From contig NZ_SHKI01000006.1 in assembly GCF_004217175.1 (NCBI RefSeq), forward strand, positions 62,001 to 126,000: a DNA stretch of 64,000 bases, in the 5' to 3' direction. Shown in pieces: positions 27,108-36,205 of this stretch. Made by a program: the position numbers and the translations under genes. Under the pieces are notes generated by a model. The model saw only the letters and a program-made list of their open reading frames with translations, was not told the DNA's origin and did not search any database. Origin of the DNA: Leucobacter luti (GTDB lineage Bacteria; Actinomycetota; Actinomycetes; Actinomycetales; Microbacteriaceae). Positions within the stretch are counted from its first letter, which is position 1, and each line of letters opens with the position of its first letter.

Positions 27108-29626
27108 CGCGAGTGGGCTCCGTTCGTGGCGAGGGGAAACGTGGCTCCCGCGGCCGACGCCACTGGCGCCGGAGTGAGGCGCGCGGCGAGGTCCCGACGC
27201 GAGGAGGAGCCCAGCTTAGCGCGGGCCTGCGAGAGGTGGGACTCAACGGTGCGCACGCCACAGCCGAGCTGGTGCGCAATCTCGCGGTTCGAGCGGCCCT
27301 CGGCAGCAAGCGCCGCAGCCTCGCGCTCTCGCGGTGTGAGCTGTGCGAACGCCACTGCCGGGAGGTCGCCCGAGCGGTACCAGGGCACCGACGCGGTGAG
27401 CTGATCCTCAAGCGCCGCGAGCCGCTCGTCGCACTGCTGCACCCCGCCCACGGCGCGTCGGCTGAGGAAGATCTGCCGTGCGGTGCGCAGCGCAAACGCG
27501 GTCGGGGCCCAGAGCTCAAGCTGCATCAGGCGGTGTGCGGTGCGGAGCAGGCGCGCGGGGTTCTGGTCTGTAGCGGCCTGCAGGTGCGCGTGTGCGAGCC
27601 GGAGCAGCGGCAGCGGCAGCGTTCCCGCCGCGTTCCCGGCGCGCCGAGCCGCCGGCGCAAGCGCGTCGTGCTGGCCCGAGAGGTACTGTGCGATCTGCAC
27701 CGGGGTCGCGGCGACGCTGGTGAGCGCGTCGGCACCCGCCCCGTCCGGGTCAGCGGAGAGCCGGATTGCGGCCCCGACGCGCTGAAGGTACCCGCGCAGC
27801 CGGACGGGGATGAAGCGGGGTGCCTCGCGCGTGAGATAGGTCCACTCGTCACTCGCGCGCGCGGGGTCGCCGCATGCGAGCGCCTCCCCGGCCGATAGTA
27901 GATGCCGCAGCCAGCGCGCGTGTGAGTCATGGGGCACCGTGCGTGCCGCCGCCGCCCGGAGCTCGTCGGCACGCAGCGCGTGCTCGCCGGCAAGGAACGC
28001 CGTCAGGGCGTGGGCAAACAGGAGCGCGCCGGAGGCCGTGCGCGCAAAATCGGTGTGCTGCTCGCGGGGCATCGGAATCGCCGCGCCCGTGGCCAGCCAC
28101 GAGCGCGGCGGCAGCGCACCGTGCCACACGTGGTCGAGATCGACGAGCGCCCCGGCGAGCCCGGCCACCTCGGGACTGGAACTCCGGGCAGCGATGATTC
28201 CCAGCGCAGCCCCGCGGCGGACGTCGGGGCCGACCGCGGGGACCGCGGTGTTCCACAGCGTGAACACCGCCGTCGCGTCGCGCAGCAGCGCGGCGGTCTC
28301 GGCGTCGAGATCAGCGGCAGCGCTCGCCGCCGCGAAGCCCGATTCCGCCGCGAACTGCGCGCGGAGAAACTCGTGCAGCAGGAGGTCGTGGCCGCCCTCG
28401 GGGCGCGGCCCGCTCGCGAGCGCCTCGAGCGCGGCGGCCGGCCCCACCAGCGCGCTGACGGTCCTGGCGTGCAGGAGCGGCTCGGTCGGCCCGTCCAACG
28501 GACCGGAGCGCAGCAAGATCGTGCGCGCGGTCGATTCTCCGGTGAACGCGACGAGGTGGGATACGGCGCGCTGCAGCACGCGGTGTCTCGCCGCACCAAC
28601 CGCGCCAAGCGCATTCCCCGCGCCAGACGAGTCCGCCTGCGCGCCCCCACTGAGCGACCTGGCGTACAGCAGTACATCCGCCTCTGAGAGCTGGATCCCG
28701 AGCGCCTCCTGCACGGCGAGCCGCTGCGCGATCGCCTCGCGCTGCCGCTCCAGGATGTCGGCGCTCACGCGGTCCCGGAGCGCCGCCGCCACGAACACCG
28801 GCACCGAAAACTCCTCCGCCCCCGGCTGCTTCACGAACGCGCCGCAACGGACGAGCTCGGCGACGGCCCCCGAGCCCACGAGATCGCGTGCCCCGGCCAG
28901 GTCGGTCGCGCCGAGCTCCGAGAGCGCGAGCGCCGCGGTCGCCGCCTCCGGTGTCACGCTTCCGAGCTCCCGGGCGAGGGCGCGCAGGGCGGGGAGATCG
29001 AGCTCGCCGTGCGGCGCCTCCACGATCCAGGGGCGAGGGCGTTCGCTGAGGTACCCGTGTTGTGCAAGCTGGAGGAGGTCGACCGCCCACCCCGGGCGCC
29101 CGGACGCCAGAGTGAGGATCCGGTGCACGGTGCCGGAGTCGAGGCGCTCGGCGCTCCGCTCGTGCAACAGCCACTCGAGCTCCCGCGCGGCAATCGGCTC
29201 AAGTTCCACCCGGCGAACCGCCGCCAGCGCATCCCGCGCGGCAGGGGAGCCGGCGCTCGCCGCGTCGAGGGCGTGCATGCAGCTCGCGTGCTGCGGGCCG
29301 ATGGTGAGTGACATGACGAGCGGCTCGCCGGAGCCGAGGCGATCAAGGCAGGCCCGCAGGAGTTCGGGGCGCGCGCGCTCCAGGCCGTCGAGCACGAGCG
29401 CCGTGCCGGCCGGGGCGGCGCTCACGACCGCCAGCGCGGCGTCGTCGGCGCCGTCAATCAGGTGCACGGGGGCCCCGCCGGCGCTGAGCTGATCGGCGAC
29501 CGCGCTGAGGAGGTGGCTCTTCCCCGAGCCGATCGGGCCGGAGACGAGGATGCTCTCGCCGGCCAGGCAGTGGGTCGCGATCTCAGTGCGCACGGACCCG
29601 CGGATGACCGTTCCAGCTCTCCCCAT
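27104..29626 (-). CDS. large LuxR-family (LAL-type) transcriptional regulator
   Basis: An 840-residue regulator. The N terminus has an intact Walker A (VSGPIGSGKSHLLSA, about residue 35) and a Walker B-like TALVLDGLER near 85, so this is an ATP-binding STAND/LAL protein. The middle is helical. The LuxR helix-turn-helix is at about 760-820 (LTPREREAAALAAEGRSNRE, then GVRTVESHLSQARAKLG). The start at 29626 is preferred over 29650 because GAGGGGGA precedes it. It is divergent from the DPGT-stalk surface protein and coupled to a PAP2 protein; control of one or both is a reasonable guess. Confidence 0.87.
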   Translation of the reverse strand: MGRAGTVIRGSVRTEIATHCLAGESILVSGPIGSGKSHLLSAVADQLSAGGAPVHLIDGADDAALAVVSAAPAGTALVLDGLERARPELLRACLDRLGSGEPLVMSLTIGPQHASCMHALDAASAGSPAARDALAAVRRVELEPIAARELEWLLHERSAERLDSGTVHRILTLASGRPGWAVDLLQLAQHGYLSERPRPWIVEAPHGELDLPALRALARELGSVTPEAATAALALSELGATDLAGARDLVGSGAVAELVRCGAFVKQPGAEEFSVPVFVAAALRDRVSADILERQREAIAQRLAVQEALGIQLSEADVLLYARSLSGGAQADSSGAGNALGAVGAARHRVLQRAVSHLVAFTGESTARTILLRSGPLDGPTEPLLHARTVSALVGPAAALEALASGPRPEGGHDLLLHEFLRAQFAAESGFAAASAAADLDAETAALLRDATAVFTLWNTAVPAVGPDVRRGAALGIIAARSSSPEVAGLAGALVDLDHVWHGALPPRSWLATGAAIPMPREQHTDFARTASGALLFAHALTAFLAGEHALRADELRAAAARTVPHDSHARWLRHLLSAGEALACGDPARASDEWTYLTREAPRFIPVRLRGYLQRVGAAIRLSADPDGAGADALTSVAATPVQIAQYLSGQHDALAPAARRAGNAAGTLPLPLLRLAHAHLQAATDQNPARLLRTAHRLMQLELWAPTAFALRTARQIFLSRRAVGGVQQCDERLAALEDQLTASVPWYRSGDLPAVAFAQLTPREREAAALAAEGRSNREIAHQLGCGVRTVESHLSQARAKLGSSSRRDLAARLTPAPVASAAGATFPLATNGAHSR

Positions 29627-29977
29627 CGCGATTCCCCCTCGACGGGTCATGCGCAGCAGCCGAATTCCACGCAGTGACCGTTGTGCTGGTGAGCTTAACT
29701 CCCCGGATCAGGAAGTGATAGCCCTGGTAAACGCCGCCCAAAGCATGTATAGGGGATGCATAGAAAAGCCCGAGCCTCAGGTGCGGGCGTCCTCCATCTC
29801 AGTAGTCGGCGAGCCCACTCTCAGCGGTGCAGCGGGCCCAGATCAGGGATACCGAGCACCATAGGCGCGGTCCGCGGCACAACCCTAGGCTCCCGAACAA
29901 GCTGCGCAGTCGAATTGCGATTTCCGCTCGCTCGAGCCGCGTGGCCACGTGCTCGCATGAGTGAAGGTGAGGGGATC
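29627..29977. other. divergent regulatory region
   Basis: The 350 bases between the LuxR gene (minus) and the stalk surface protein (plus) are AT-richer than the average. They contain GCATGTATAGGGGATGCATAG at about 29742-29762, with inverted GCAT/ATGC words and direct repeats of GCAT-ATAG type, a plausible regulator site. No short gene is supported. Confidence 0.45.
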
Positions 29978-32900
29978 TTGAACCAACAGAAACCGGCGAC
30001 ACCTCGTCGCCGAGGAGGCCTCCGGGGGTTCGCCCTCGGAACCGCGGCCATCGTGATGGCGGCAGCCGGCTACGGGGCGGTTCCCGCCGCGTTTGCCGAC
30101 AGCTACGTCGCCCCCGATGACTCCGCCGCGCACGGGCACTGGCTGTGGGCGGAGGGGCTCGGCCTCGACGTCGTCGGTGCCGCGACGACCAGATCGGCGT
30201 TCCCGGATACCCCGGCTCCCGCTGCGGATCCGCTCAACGTGAGCGTGCTGAACAACCTGGTCGGTGTGCAACTTGGCACGCTCGCGCTGCCGTTGATCAA
30301 GCCCGACGATGCGTCCCCCGGACTCCTACGGCTCGGCAACCTCGGTGCGATCTCGAGCTACAGCGCCTCGCCGAGCGCGACCGCATCCACCGCGTCCTCC
30401 GGCCTCATTAACTCTGACGGATCGCTCAACATCGACGCGGCCAACAGCGGCGAGTACGGCACCGCCCGCCTCGACGCCAACGCCCTGCTCGCTCAGATCC
30501 TCACCCCGGAACTGATCGACTCGCTCGTCGACGAGGCCGCGATCGAGATCGGCGCACTCGGCTCACGCGCGGTCACGGCAGACGGCGCCGCGACCACGAG
30601 CGAGTACATGCTTTCAGACCTCACCGTCGACGTGCACAGCCCCCTCGTCGGGGGCCTGATCACCGAGCTCGACGGCGAGCTCGCGACGGCGCTCGAGCCG
30701 CTCCAAGCGCTCCTGGGGCCCGGCGGGGGCATCGAGAGCACGCTCTCGGACCTGGTGTCCGCGATCGGTGCGCTTCCGCTCGTCGACGCGGAGCTCAATA
30801 CCGCGTCGATCGACACGGCCCCGCTGCTCGCAGAGCTGCGCACGTCGCTGCTCGCCGAGCCGCTCTCAAACGGCGAGGGTAGCGTGCTGGTCGACCTGAG
30901 CACCGGCACGATCAGCGTGGACCTCGGCAAACTCGCCGTTGACCGCACGGGAGCGACAAGCTTGAGCTCGCTCCCCAAGAACACCGAGGTGCTCGGCGGA
31001 GACACGGTCAACGCGATCCTCGACGGCGTCACGGACGCGCTCACGGGCGCGGGCGAGAACTCGCTGATCTCGAAGACCGTCGACCTGCTCCGGGCCGGCA
31101 TCTACGATGTGGCGGTCGACGTGGACGTGCAGGTGTCCGTGGGGCTGCAGGTGCCGCCGCTGCCGCCCGCCAACCTCGTCAACGCGCCGGTGACCATCTC
31201 CGGCGATATCGGCGACTTCATCGGCGCCGAAGGACACACCCCGCCCGTGATTGACACGAGCCTGATCACCGTCGCGAACATCCCCGTCGGCACCGTACTC
31301 CAGCCGATCGTGAACCTCCTCGGCGGGGTCATCCAGCCGATCGGCAACGCGCTCGACAGCACCGTGGTCACCCTGCTCGACACGCTCCAGCCCACACTCA
31401 CCGACTGGCTCTCACCGATCGTTTCGGGTCTGCTCACGGACGGAGTGGGGCCGGTGCTGCGCGGCATCGCAACCATCACGGTCAACCAGCAGCCGGAGGT
31501 GGGCGACCTCGGGGCCGGGAGCCTCACGGTTCGCGCGCTCAACGTGAGCGTGCTTCCAAACGTGGCCACGAACGGCGCGGTCGCACTCCAGTTCGGTTCC
31601 GCGACCGTGAAGCCGTACGCGGTTGACCCGGGGACTGACCCCGGTACGGACCCGGGCACTGACCCGGTTACCGATCCAGGCGCTGATCCCGGTACGGACC
31701 CGGGTGCTGACCCGGGGACTGATCCCGGTGCCGATCCTGGAACTGACCCAGGCGCGGACCCCGGTACCGATCCGGGCGCCGATCCCGGTACCGATCCGGG
31801 TACGGACCCGGGCACTGACCCCGGTACGGACCCGGGCACGGACCCGGGTGCTGACCCGGGCGCTGATCCCGGTGCCGATCCTGGAACTGATCCGGGCGCG
31901 GACCCCGGTACCGATCCAGGGACCGACCCCGGTACGGACCCGGGCACGGACCCCGGTACGGATCCCGGCGCCGATCCTGGAACTGATCCGGGCGCTGACC
32001 CCGGTACGGATCCAGGGACCGACCCCGGTACGGACCCGGGTGCTGACCCGGGCGCCGATCCGGGCACGGATCCGGGCGCTGATCCCGGTGCCGATCCTGG
32101 AACTGATCCGGGCGCTGACCCCGGTACGGATCCCGGTACCGATCCGAGCACTGACACCGGTGTTGACCCCGGCACGGATCCAGGGACCGACCCCGGTACA
32201 GACCCGGGCACGGACCCGGGCGCCGATCCTGGTGCGGATCCGGGCACTGACCCCGGGACTGATCCGAGCACGGATACCGGCGTGGACCCGGGAACTGATC
32301 CGGGCGCTGACCCCGGTACGGATCCCGGTACCGATCCGAGCACTGACACCGGTGTTGACCCCGGCACGGATCCAGGGACCGACCCCGGTACAGACCCGGG
32401 CACGGACCCGGGCGCCGATCCTGGTGCGGATCCGGGCACTGAGCCCGGGACTGATCCGAGCACGGATACCGGCGTGGACCCGGGAGCTGATCCGGGTACC
32501 GACCCGGGAACTGATCCGGGCACGGACACCGGTGTAGACCCCGGTACTGACCCCGGCGCCGATCCGGGCACGGACCCGGGGACGGACCCGGGCGCCGATC
32601 CGGGCACGGACCCGGGCACCGATCCTGGCACCGACACCGCTGCGGATCCCGGGACCGACCCGGGGACTGACCCCGGCAGCGACCCGCGTGTGGACCCGGG
32701 CACGGACCCCGGAACTGGCGCGGAGCCCGGTACTGATCCGGGTACCGATACGGCCGCGGACCCCGGTACCGATCCTGGTACCGATACGGCCGCGGACCCC
32801 GGCACCGAGCCCGGCAGCGACCCGTCGACGGACCCCGGGACCGATCCAACCGCGGAGCCCGGCACGGATCCCGGCGTTGAGCAGGCGTCGCTGACGGCCA

Positions 32901-33307
32901 CCCCCGGCACGGTGGTGCGCGGCAGCACGGTCACGCTCAGCGGGGCTGGCTTCGTGGCCGGCGAGGCAGTCACCCTGACCCTCCCGGACGGCGCCGTGCA
33001 ACCGGTTGCCGCGGACACGAGCGGCGGGTTCTCCACCGTGGTGGTGGTCTCGACCGCGACGCCGCTGGGAGCCGCGAAGTACACCGCCGCGGGCTTGGGG
33101 AGCGGGCGGGCCGCCGAGGCCAGCGTGACGGTCGTCGCGCAGGCCGTGGCGACCCCCGTCGGCGCGGGAGCGAAGGGCGGCGGCCTCGCGGTCACCGGCC
33201 TCGACACGGGGCTGCTGGTGCCGTTCACGCTGCTGACGCTGCTCGCCGGTGGCGCACTGCTCCTCGCCCCGCGACGCACGCGGGCATCCGGAGCAGCGGC
33301 CGAATAG
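29978..33307 (+). CDS. choice-of-anchor G-type surface protein with DPGT/DPGA stalk and LAxTG signal
   Basis: A 1109-residue exported protein. TTG at 29978 is taken as start because AAGGTGAGGGG precedes it and a signal peptide follows (FALGTAAIVMAAAGYGAVPA); ATG at 29957 lacks a ribosome site. Residues 40-545 resemble choice-of-anchor G proteins (DPLNVSVLNNLVGVQLG, SGEYGTARLDANALL, a later SLTVRALNVSVLPN). About 549-967 is an almost pure four-residue repeat DPGT/DPGA, rich in Asp. A small Ig-like domain (TATPGTVVRGSTVTLSGAGF) follows, then LAVTG, a membrane helix and RRTR. It should be a rigid, negatively charged, wall-anchored fibre. Confidence 0.85.
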   Translation: MNQQKPATPRRRGGLRGFALGTAAIVMAAAGYGAVPAAFADSYVAPDDSAAHGHWLWAEGLGLDVVGAATTRSAFPDTPAPAADPLNVSVLNNLVGVQLGTLALPLIKPDDASPGLLRLGNLGAISSYSASPSATASTASSGLINSDGSLNIDAANSGEYGTARLDANALLAQILTPELIDSLVDEAAIEIGALGSRAVTADGAATTSEYMLSDLTVDVHSPLVGGLITELDGELATALEPLQALLGPGGGIESTLSDLVSAIGALPLVDAELNTASIDTAPLLAELRTSLLAEPLSNGEGSVLVDLSTGTISVDLGKLAVDRTGATSLSSLPKNTEVLGGDTVNAILDGVTDALTGAGENSLISKTVDLLRAGIYDVAVDVDVQVSVGLQVPPLPPANLVNAPVTISGDIGDFIGAEGHTPPVIDTSLITVANIPVGTVLQPIVNLLGGVIQPIGNALDSTVVTLLDTLQPTLTDWLSPIVSGLLTDGVGPVLRGIATITVNQQPEVGDLGAGSLTVRALNVSVLPNVATNGAVALQFGSATVKPYAVDPGTDPGTDPGTDPVTDPGADPGTDPGADPGTDPGADPGTDPGADPGTDPGADPGTDPGTDPGTDPGTDPGTDPGADPGADPGADPGTDPGADPGTDPGTDPGTDPGTDPGTDPGADPGTDPGADPGTDPGTDPGTDPGADPGADPGTDPGADPGADPGTDPGADPGTDPGTDPSTDTGVDPGTDPGTDPGTDPGTDPGADPGADPGTDPGTDPSTDTGVDPGTDPGADPGTDPGTDPSTDTGVDPGTDPGTDPGTDPGTDPGADPGADPGTEPGTDPSTDTGVDPGADPGTDPGTDPGTDTGVDPGTDPGADPGTDPGTDPGADPGTDPGTDPGTDTAADPGTDPGTDPGSDPRVDPGTDPGTGAEPGTDPGTDTAADPGTDPGTDTAADPGTEPGSDPSTDPGTDPTAEPGTDPGVEQASLTATPGTVVRGSTVTLSGAGFVAGEAVTLTLPDGAVQPVAADTSGGFSTVVVVSTATPLGAAKYTAAGLGSGRAAEASVTVVAQAVATPVGAGAKGGGLAVTGLDTGLLVPFTLLTLLAGGALLLAPRRTRASGAAAE
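31621..32880 (+). repeat. 12-bp coding tandem repeat array (DPGT/DPGA)
   Basis: About 1.26 kb of 12-base units GAYCCGGGYRCK encode roughly 100 DPGx tetrapeptides. Synonymous variation is scattered, but some larger blocks are nearly identical, showing repeated expansion by slippage or unequal recombination. Some units diverge to DPSTDTGV. Confidence 0.97.
32101..32484 (+). repeat. 192-bp tandem duplication inside the stalk array
   Basis: Bases 32101-32292 and 32293-32484 are near-identical copies with the same synonymous codon pattern, including the distinctive GATCCGAGCACTGACACCGG segment at 32141 and again at 32333. One visible difference turns GAC to GAG. This points to a recent duplication of 64 codons. 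Confidence 0.9.
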
Positions 33308-33327
33308 CCGCCGCGGCGCATATCACA

Positions 33328-33367
33328 GTGGTGGCCTCCAGCGGCAGTAGCAGCTGGGGGCCACCAC
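33328..33367 (+). terminator. hairpin after the stalk protein gene
   Basis: GTGGTGGCCTCCAGC pairs with GCTGGGGGCCACCAC around a ten-base loop with one mismatch. It lies 20 bases after the stop and before the DUF5819 gene. Confidence 0.65.
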
Positions 33368-33413
33368 TATCTAAGCTGAGCACCAACGAGCGATGTGCGG
33401 CGGGGGGACGGTC

Positions 33414-34238
33414 ATGACTGATCGAGACGGGGAACACCGCGGGCGGCGTCGGGCCGCGGAGCGTGGCGCCGGGTCGGCGGGGATCCCGGTGGCCGCGAAG
33501 GCCACCGCGGGTGCGGCGGTGGTGCTACTGGGCGCACACATGTTTCTCACGGCCGTGTACAACACCCCCTCCGAGGAGCTGAAGTACGGTGCGCTCCCGG
33601 GGGCGGTTGCCGACCGCTACGTTCGCCCGTACCTCGTGCAGGACTACAAGATCTTCGCCCCGGACCCCGCGGATACCGACCGCCAGCTCTGGGTGCGCGC
33701 ATGGGTGGAGCAGCCGGACGGGGAACGGGTGAACACCGAGTGGCTCAACGCCTCCCACGTTGAGCTCTCGGAGGCCTACCGCAAGACCCTGCGGAAGCAG
33801 CTCTCGGTGGTGGGCGCGGAGCGGCTCATGGCGGCATACACGGCGCTGAACGACACGCACAAGGGCGTGGTCGCTCAGAACCATCTCGATAGCACCGAGC
33901 TGTACGGGGTGAACGACGCAATGGTTGCCGCCGACGATTCAGATCCCGCCGCGGTGCGCGAGTTCATCCGGGCAGACAACTTCGTGACCTCGTACGCAAC
34001 CCAGGTCGCGTACGCGATGTGGGGTGACCAGGGCGAGATCGTCGGCGTGCAGGCCAGGGCGGTGTACGACCCGGTGATTCGCTGGGCTGACCGCCATGAC
34101 CCGGATGCCGAGCGGCCACCGTCGCGCTACACAGACCTCGGCTGGGTGCCGCCGATGGAGTGGCCCGGGCAGGACCGAGAGGCATTCGCGCGGACCTTCC
34201 GCGCGTGGGCGGAGCAGACGGGGGAGGACGGCGCATGA
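33414..34238 (+). CDS. DUF5819 family protein (SdpA-like)
   Basis: A 274-residue protein with a charged N terminus, one membrane helix (about residues 25-48, AAVVLLGAHMFLTAVYN) and an extracytoplasmic domain containing YLVQDYKIFAPDP and RQLWVRAWVEQPDG. That arrangement matches DUF5819, which I relate to SdpA of the Bacillus Sdp toxin maturation system. ATG at 33414 has GGGGGGACGG upstream. The stop overlaps the start of the HTTM gene (ATGA), so the two act together. No SdpC-like toxin precursor is visible nearby. Confidence 0.8.
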   Translation: MTDRDGEHRGRRRAAERGAGSAGIPVAAKATAGAAVVLLGAHMFLTAVYNTPSEELKYGALPGAVADRYVRPYLVQDYKIFAPDPADTDRQLWVRAWVEQPDGERVNTEWLNASHVELSEAYRKTLRKQLSVVGAERLMAAYTALNDTHKGVVAQNHLDSTELYGVNDAMVAADDSDPAAVREFIRADNFVTSYATQVAYAMWGDQGEIVGVQARAVYDPVIRWADRHDPDAERPPSRYTDLGWVPPMEWPGQDREAFARTFRAWAEQTGEDGA

Positions 34239-35317
34239 GTGAAGCGACCTCGACCGGCAACGCCGTCGCCCGGGCGTGGGATCGGCTCCTGCACTGGCTC
34301 ATCGACGCGCGCCGCGCCACCTACGGGCTCGCCGTGATCCGCATCGGATTCGGGACCATGACGGTGGCGATCCTGGCGCTCTACCTCCCCAACTTCTCGT
34401 ACTCCTTCGGCCAGGGGTCCCGCTGGGGCGAGACACTGTTTCGCAACTCCGCCGTGAACGACTACGCGTGGCCGATCCCGCAGCTGTTTTCGCGCGACGA
34501 CCCGGATCAGCTGCTGCTCATCAAGATCCTCGTGCTCATGGCGGTCGCGGTCGTGTACGCGCTGGGGTGGCGGATGCGCATCATCTCGCCGCTGTTCGTG
34601 ATCATGTGGCTCGGGTTCGCCGCGACGAACCCAGTGATCCTCAACACCGGGCACTACCAAACCTTCCGCATCTTCCTGCTCTTCCTGCTGCTCGCCGATA
34701 CATCGCGGAGATGGTCCCTCGACGCCAGGCGTCGCGCCCGATCCGGCGTGGACGACCCGGCGCTCGGTTGGGGTGCCTGGCGGCTGCCGCGCTGGGTGCC
34801 GATCCTCGCGAACAACCTCGCGGTCGTGCTCATCGGGTACCAGCTGTGCGTGATCTACGTGACGAGCGCGCTCTGGAAGCTGCAGGGCACCACCTGGGTG
34901 TCTGGCGTCGCCTCGTACTACCCGCTGCAGCTCGAAGAGCTCACCCTGTTTCCGTGGCTCAACCACCTCGCCTGGCAGCTCACCCCGGCCGTGTACGTCG
35001 CCTCGTGGCTCAGCGTTTACGGGCAGCTGCTGTTCCCGCTTTTCCTGCTCAACCGGTGGACGCGGATCGGCGGCCTCGTGCTCGTCACTGGAATGCACGC
35101 CTCGATCGGGATCCTGCTTGCGCTTCCGTGGTTCTCGCTCATGATGATTCTCGGCGACATGATCTTCGTCCGAGACCGGAGCTGGGTGACCGCAATTGCG
35201 TGGGTGCGGCGCGCGCCCTGGGCCGCGGCGGTGCGGCAACCGCGGGTGCCGGATCCGCCCGCGGAGCAGCCGCACCCAGAACCCGCGGGCGCGCCCGCCG
35301 CCTCGCCTCGCCACTGA
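34235..35317 (+). CDS. HTTM domain membrane protein (SdpB-like, gamma-carboxylase-related)
   Basis: A 360-residue protein with about eight membrane helices. Motifs include GLAVIRIGFGTMTVAILALY near residue 30, FVIMWLGFAATNPVILNTGH near 125, QLCVIYVTSALWKLQG near 210 and GMHASIGILLALPWFS near 285. These are the hallmarks of HTTM proteins, the family that includes vitamin K-dependent gamma-carboxylase and SdpB. Start at MSEATS overlaps the DUF5819 stop. The pair is the standard SdpA-SdpB layout. Its substrate might be a peptide or the neighbouring surface protein; neither is shown. Confidence 0.85.
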   Translation: MSEATSTGNAVARAWDRLLHWLIDARRATYGLAVIRIGFGTMTVAILALYLPNFSYSFGQGSRWGETLFRNSAVNDYAWPIPQLFSRDDPDQLLLIKILVLMAVAVVYALGWRMRIISPLFVIMWLGFAATNPVILNTGHYQTFRIFLLFLLLADTSRRWSLDARRRARSGVDDPALGWGAWRLPRWVPILANNLAVVLIGYQLCVIYVTSALWKLQGTTWVSGVASYYPLQLEELTLFPWLNHLAWQLTPAVYVASWLSVYGQLLFPLFLLNRWTRIGGLVLVTGMHASIGILLALPWFSLMMILGDMIFVRDRSWVTAIAWVRRAPWAAAVRQPRVPDPPAEQPHPEPAGAPAASPRH

Positions 35318-35371
35318 GCGACGGTCGTGGCATACTCTCGATAAGAGTCCACAGCGGGGAAGGGGAATCCT

Positions 35372-36205
35372 GTGAGCGGAGCGGCACTTCACGGGGAGGC
35401 AGCGCTAACGGCCGACGAGGTGATCCGGCGCAACGCGGTGACCGTGCGAGGCCCCGAGGGCGCCCCGGTGCTCGTCTTCGCCCACGGCTACGGCACCAAC
35501 CAGTCGACCTGGACCCGCGTGGCCGACGAGTTCGTCGCGGACCACCGAGTGGTCCTGTTCGACTACGTCGGATCGGGCGGCTCAGACCTTGCCGCCTACG
35601 ATGAGCGGCGCTACGACTCATACGACGGGTACGCCACGGACCTCATCGAGGTGCTCGACGCGGTCGGCGCGGATCAGGCGGTGCTCGTGGCACACTCGGC
35701 GAGCGGGATGATCGGGGCGCTCGCCTCCCTGCGGCGCCCGGACCTGTTCTCCCGGATCATCATGGTGAGCCCGTCGCCCCGCTACGTCAACGACGAGGGA
35801 TACGAGGGCGGGTTCAGCCGCGAAGACGTGCTGGGCCTCATCGACGCGATCGACGCGAACCAGCCCAGCTGGGCCGCCTCCCTCGCGCCCGCCGTCACCG
35901 CCCGCGCGGACCTGCCAGACGTGACCGACCGCGTGCGCCAGCTGTTTGCCGCGACGCCCCAGCGCGTTGCGAAGCACTTTGCCCAGGTCGTGTTCTTCAG
36001 CGACGTGCGAAACCGGCTGCACGAGATCCAGGTCCCGTGCGTGATCCTGCAGTCGAGCGGCGACATCATTTGCCCGCCGCGCATTGGCGAGTACCTGCGC
36101 GATCACATCCGGGGCGCCGAACTCGTCGCCCTCAACTCGTCGGGCCACTTTGTGCACCTGACCGAGCCCGAGCTGATCACCGCGCAGATCCGGGCGGCAC
36201 TGTGA
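35372..36205 (+). CDS. RsbQ-type alpha/beta hydrolase
   Basis: A 277-residue alpha/beta hydrolase with the exact RsbQ/KAI2-like pattern: oxyanion region FAHGYGTNQSTW near residue 37, nucleophile Ser109 in AHSASGM, Asp231 (GDIICP) and His259 (SGHFVH). The spacing equals that of Bacillus RsbQ (Ser96, Asp219, His247). RsbQ is needed for energy-stress sensing by its PAS partner RsbP. Here a GTG start follows GGGGAAGGGGAATCC, and its stop overlaps the start of a PAS-GGDEF gene (GTGA), which is therefore its likely partner. Confidence 0.92.
   Translation: MSGAALHGEAALTADEVIRRNAVTVRGPEGAPVLVFAHGYGTNQSTWTRVADEFVADHRVVLFDYVGSGGSDLAAYDERRYDSYDGYATDLIEVLDAVGADQAVLVAHSASGMIGALASLRRPDLFSRIIMVSPSPRYVNDEGYEGGFSREDVLGLIDAIDANQPSWAASLAPAVTARADLPDVTDRVRQLFAATPQRVAKHFAQVVFFSDVRNRLHEIQVPCVILQSSGDIICPPRIGEYLRDHIRGAELVALNSSGHFVHLTEPELITAQIRAAL

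Noticed and set aside
31621..32880. Regular repeats that could be taken for a CRISPR array
   Set aside because: Units are 12 bp, in frame, with no spacers, and encode DPGT.
31102..33321. A 739-codon minus-strand frame opposite the stalk repeats (PGSVPGSVPGS)
   Set aside because: It is the mirror of the DPGT array; the plus strand has the signal peptide, sorting motif and ribosome site.
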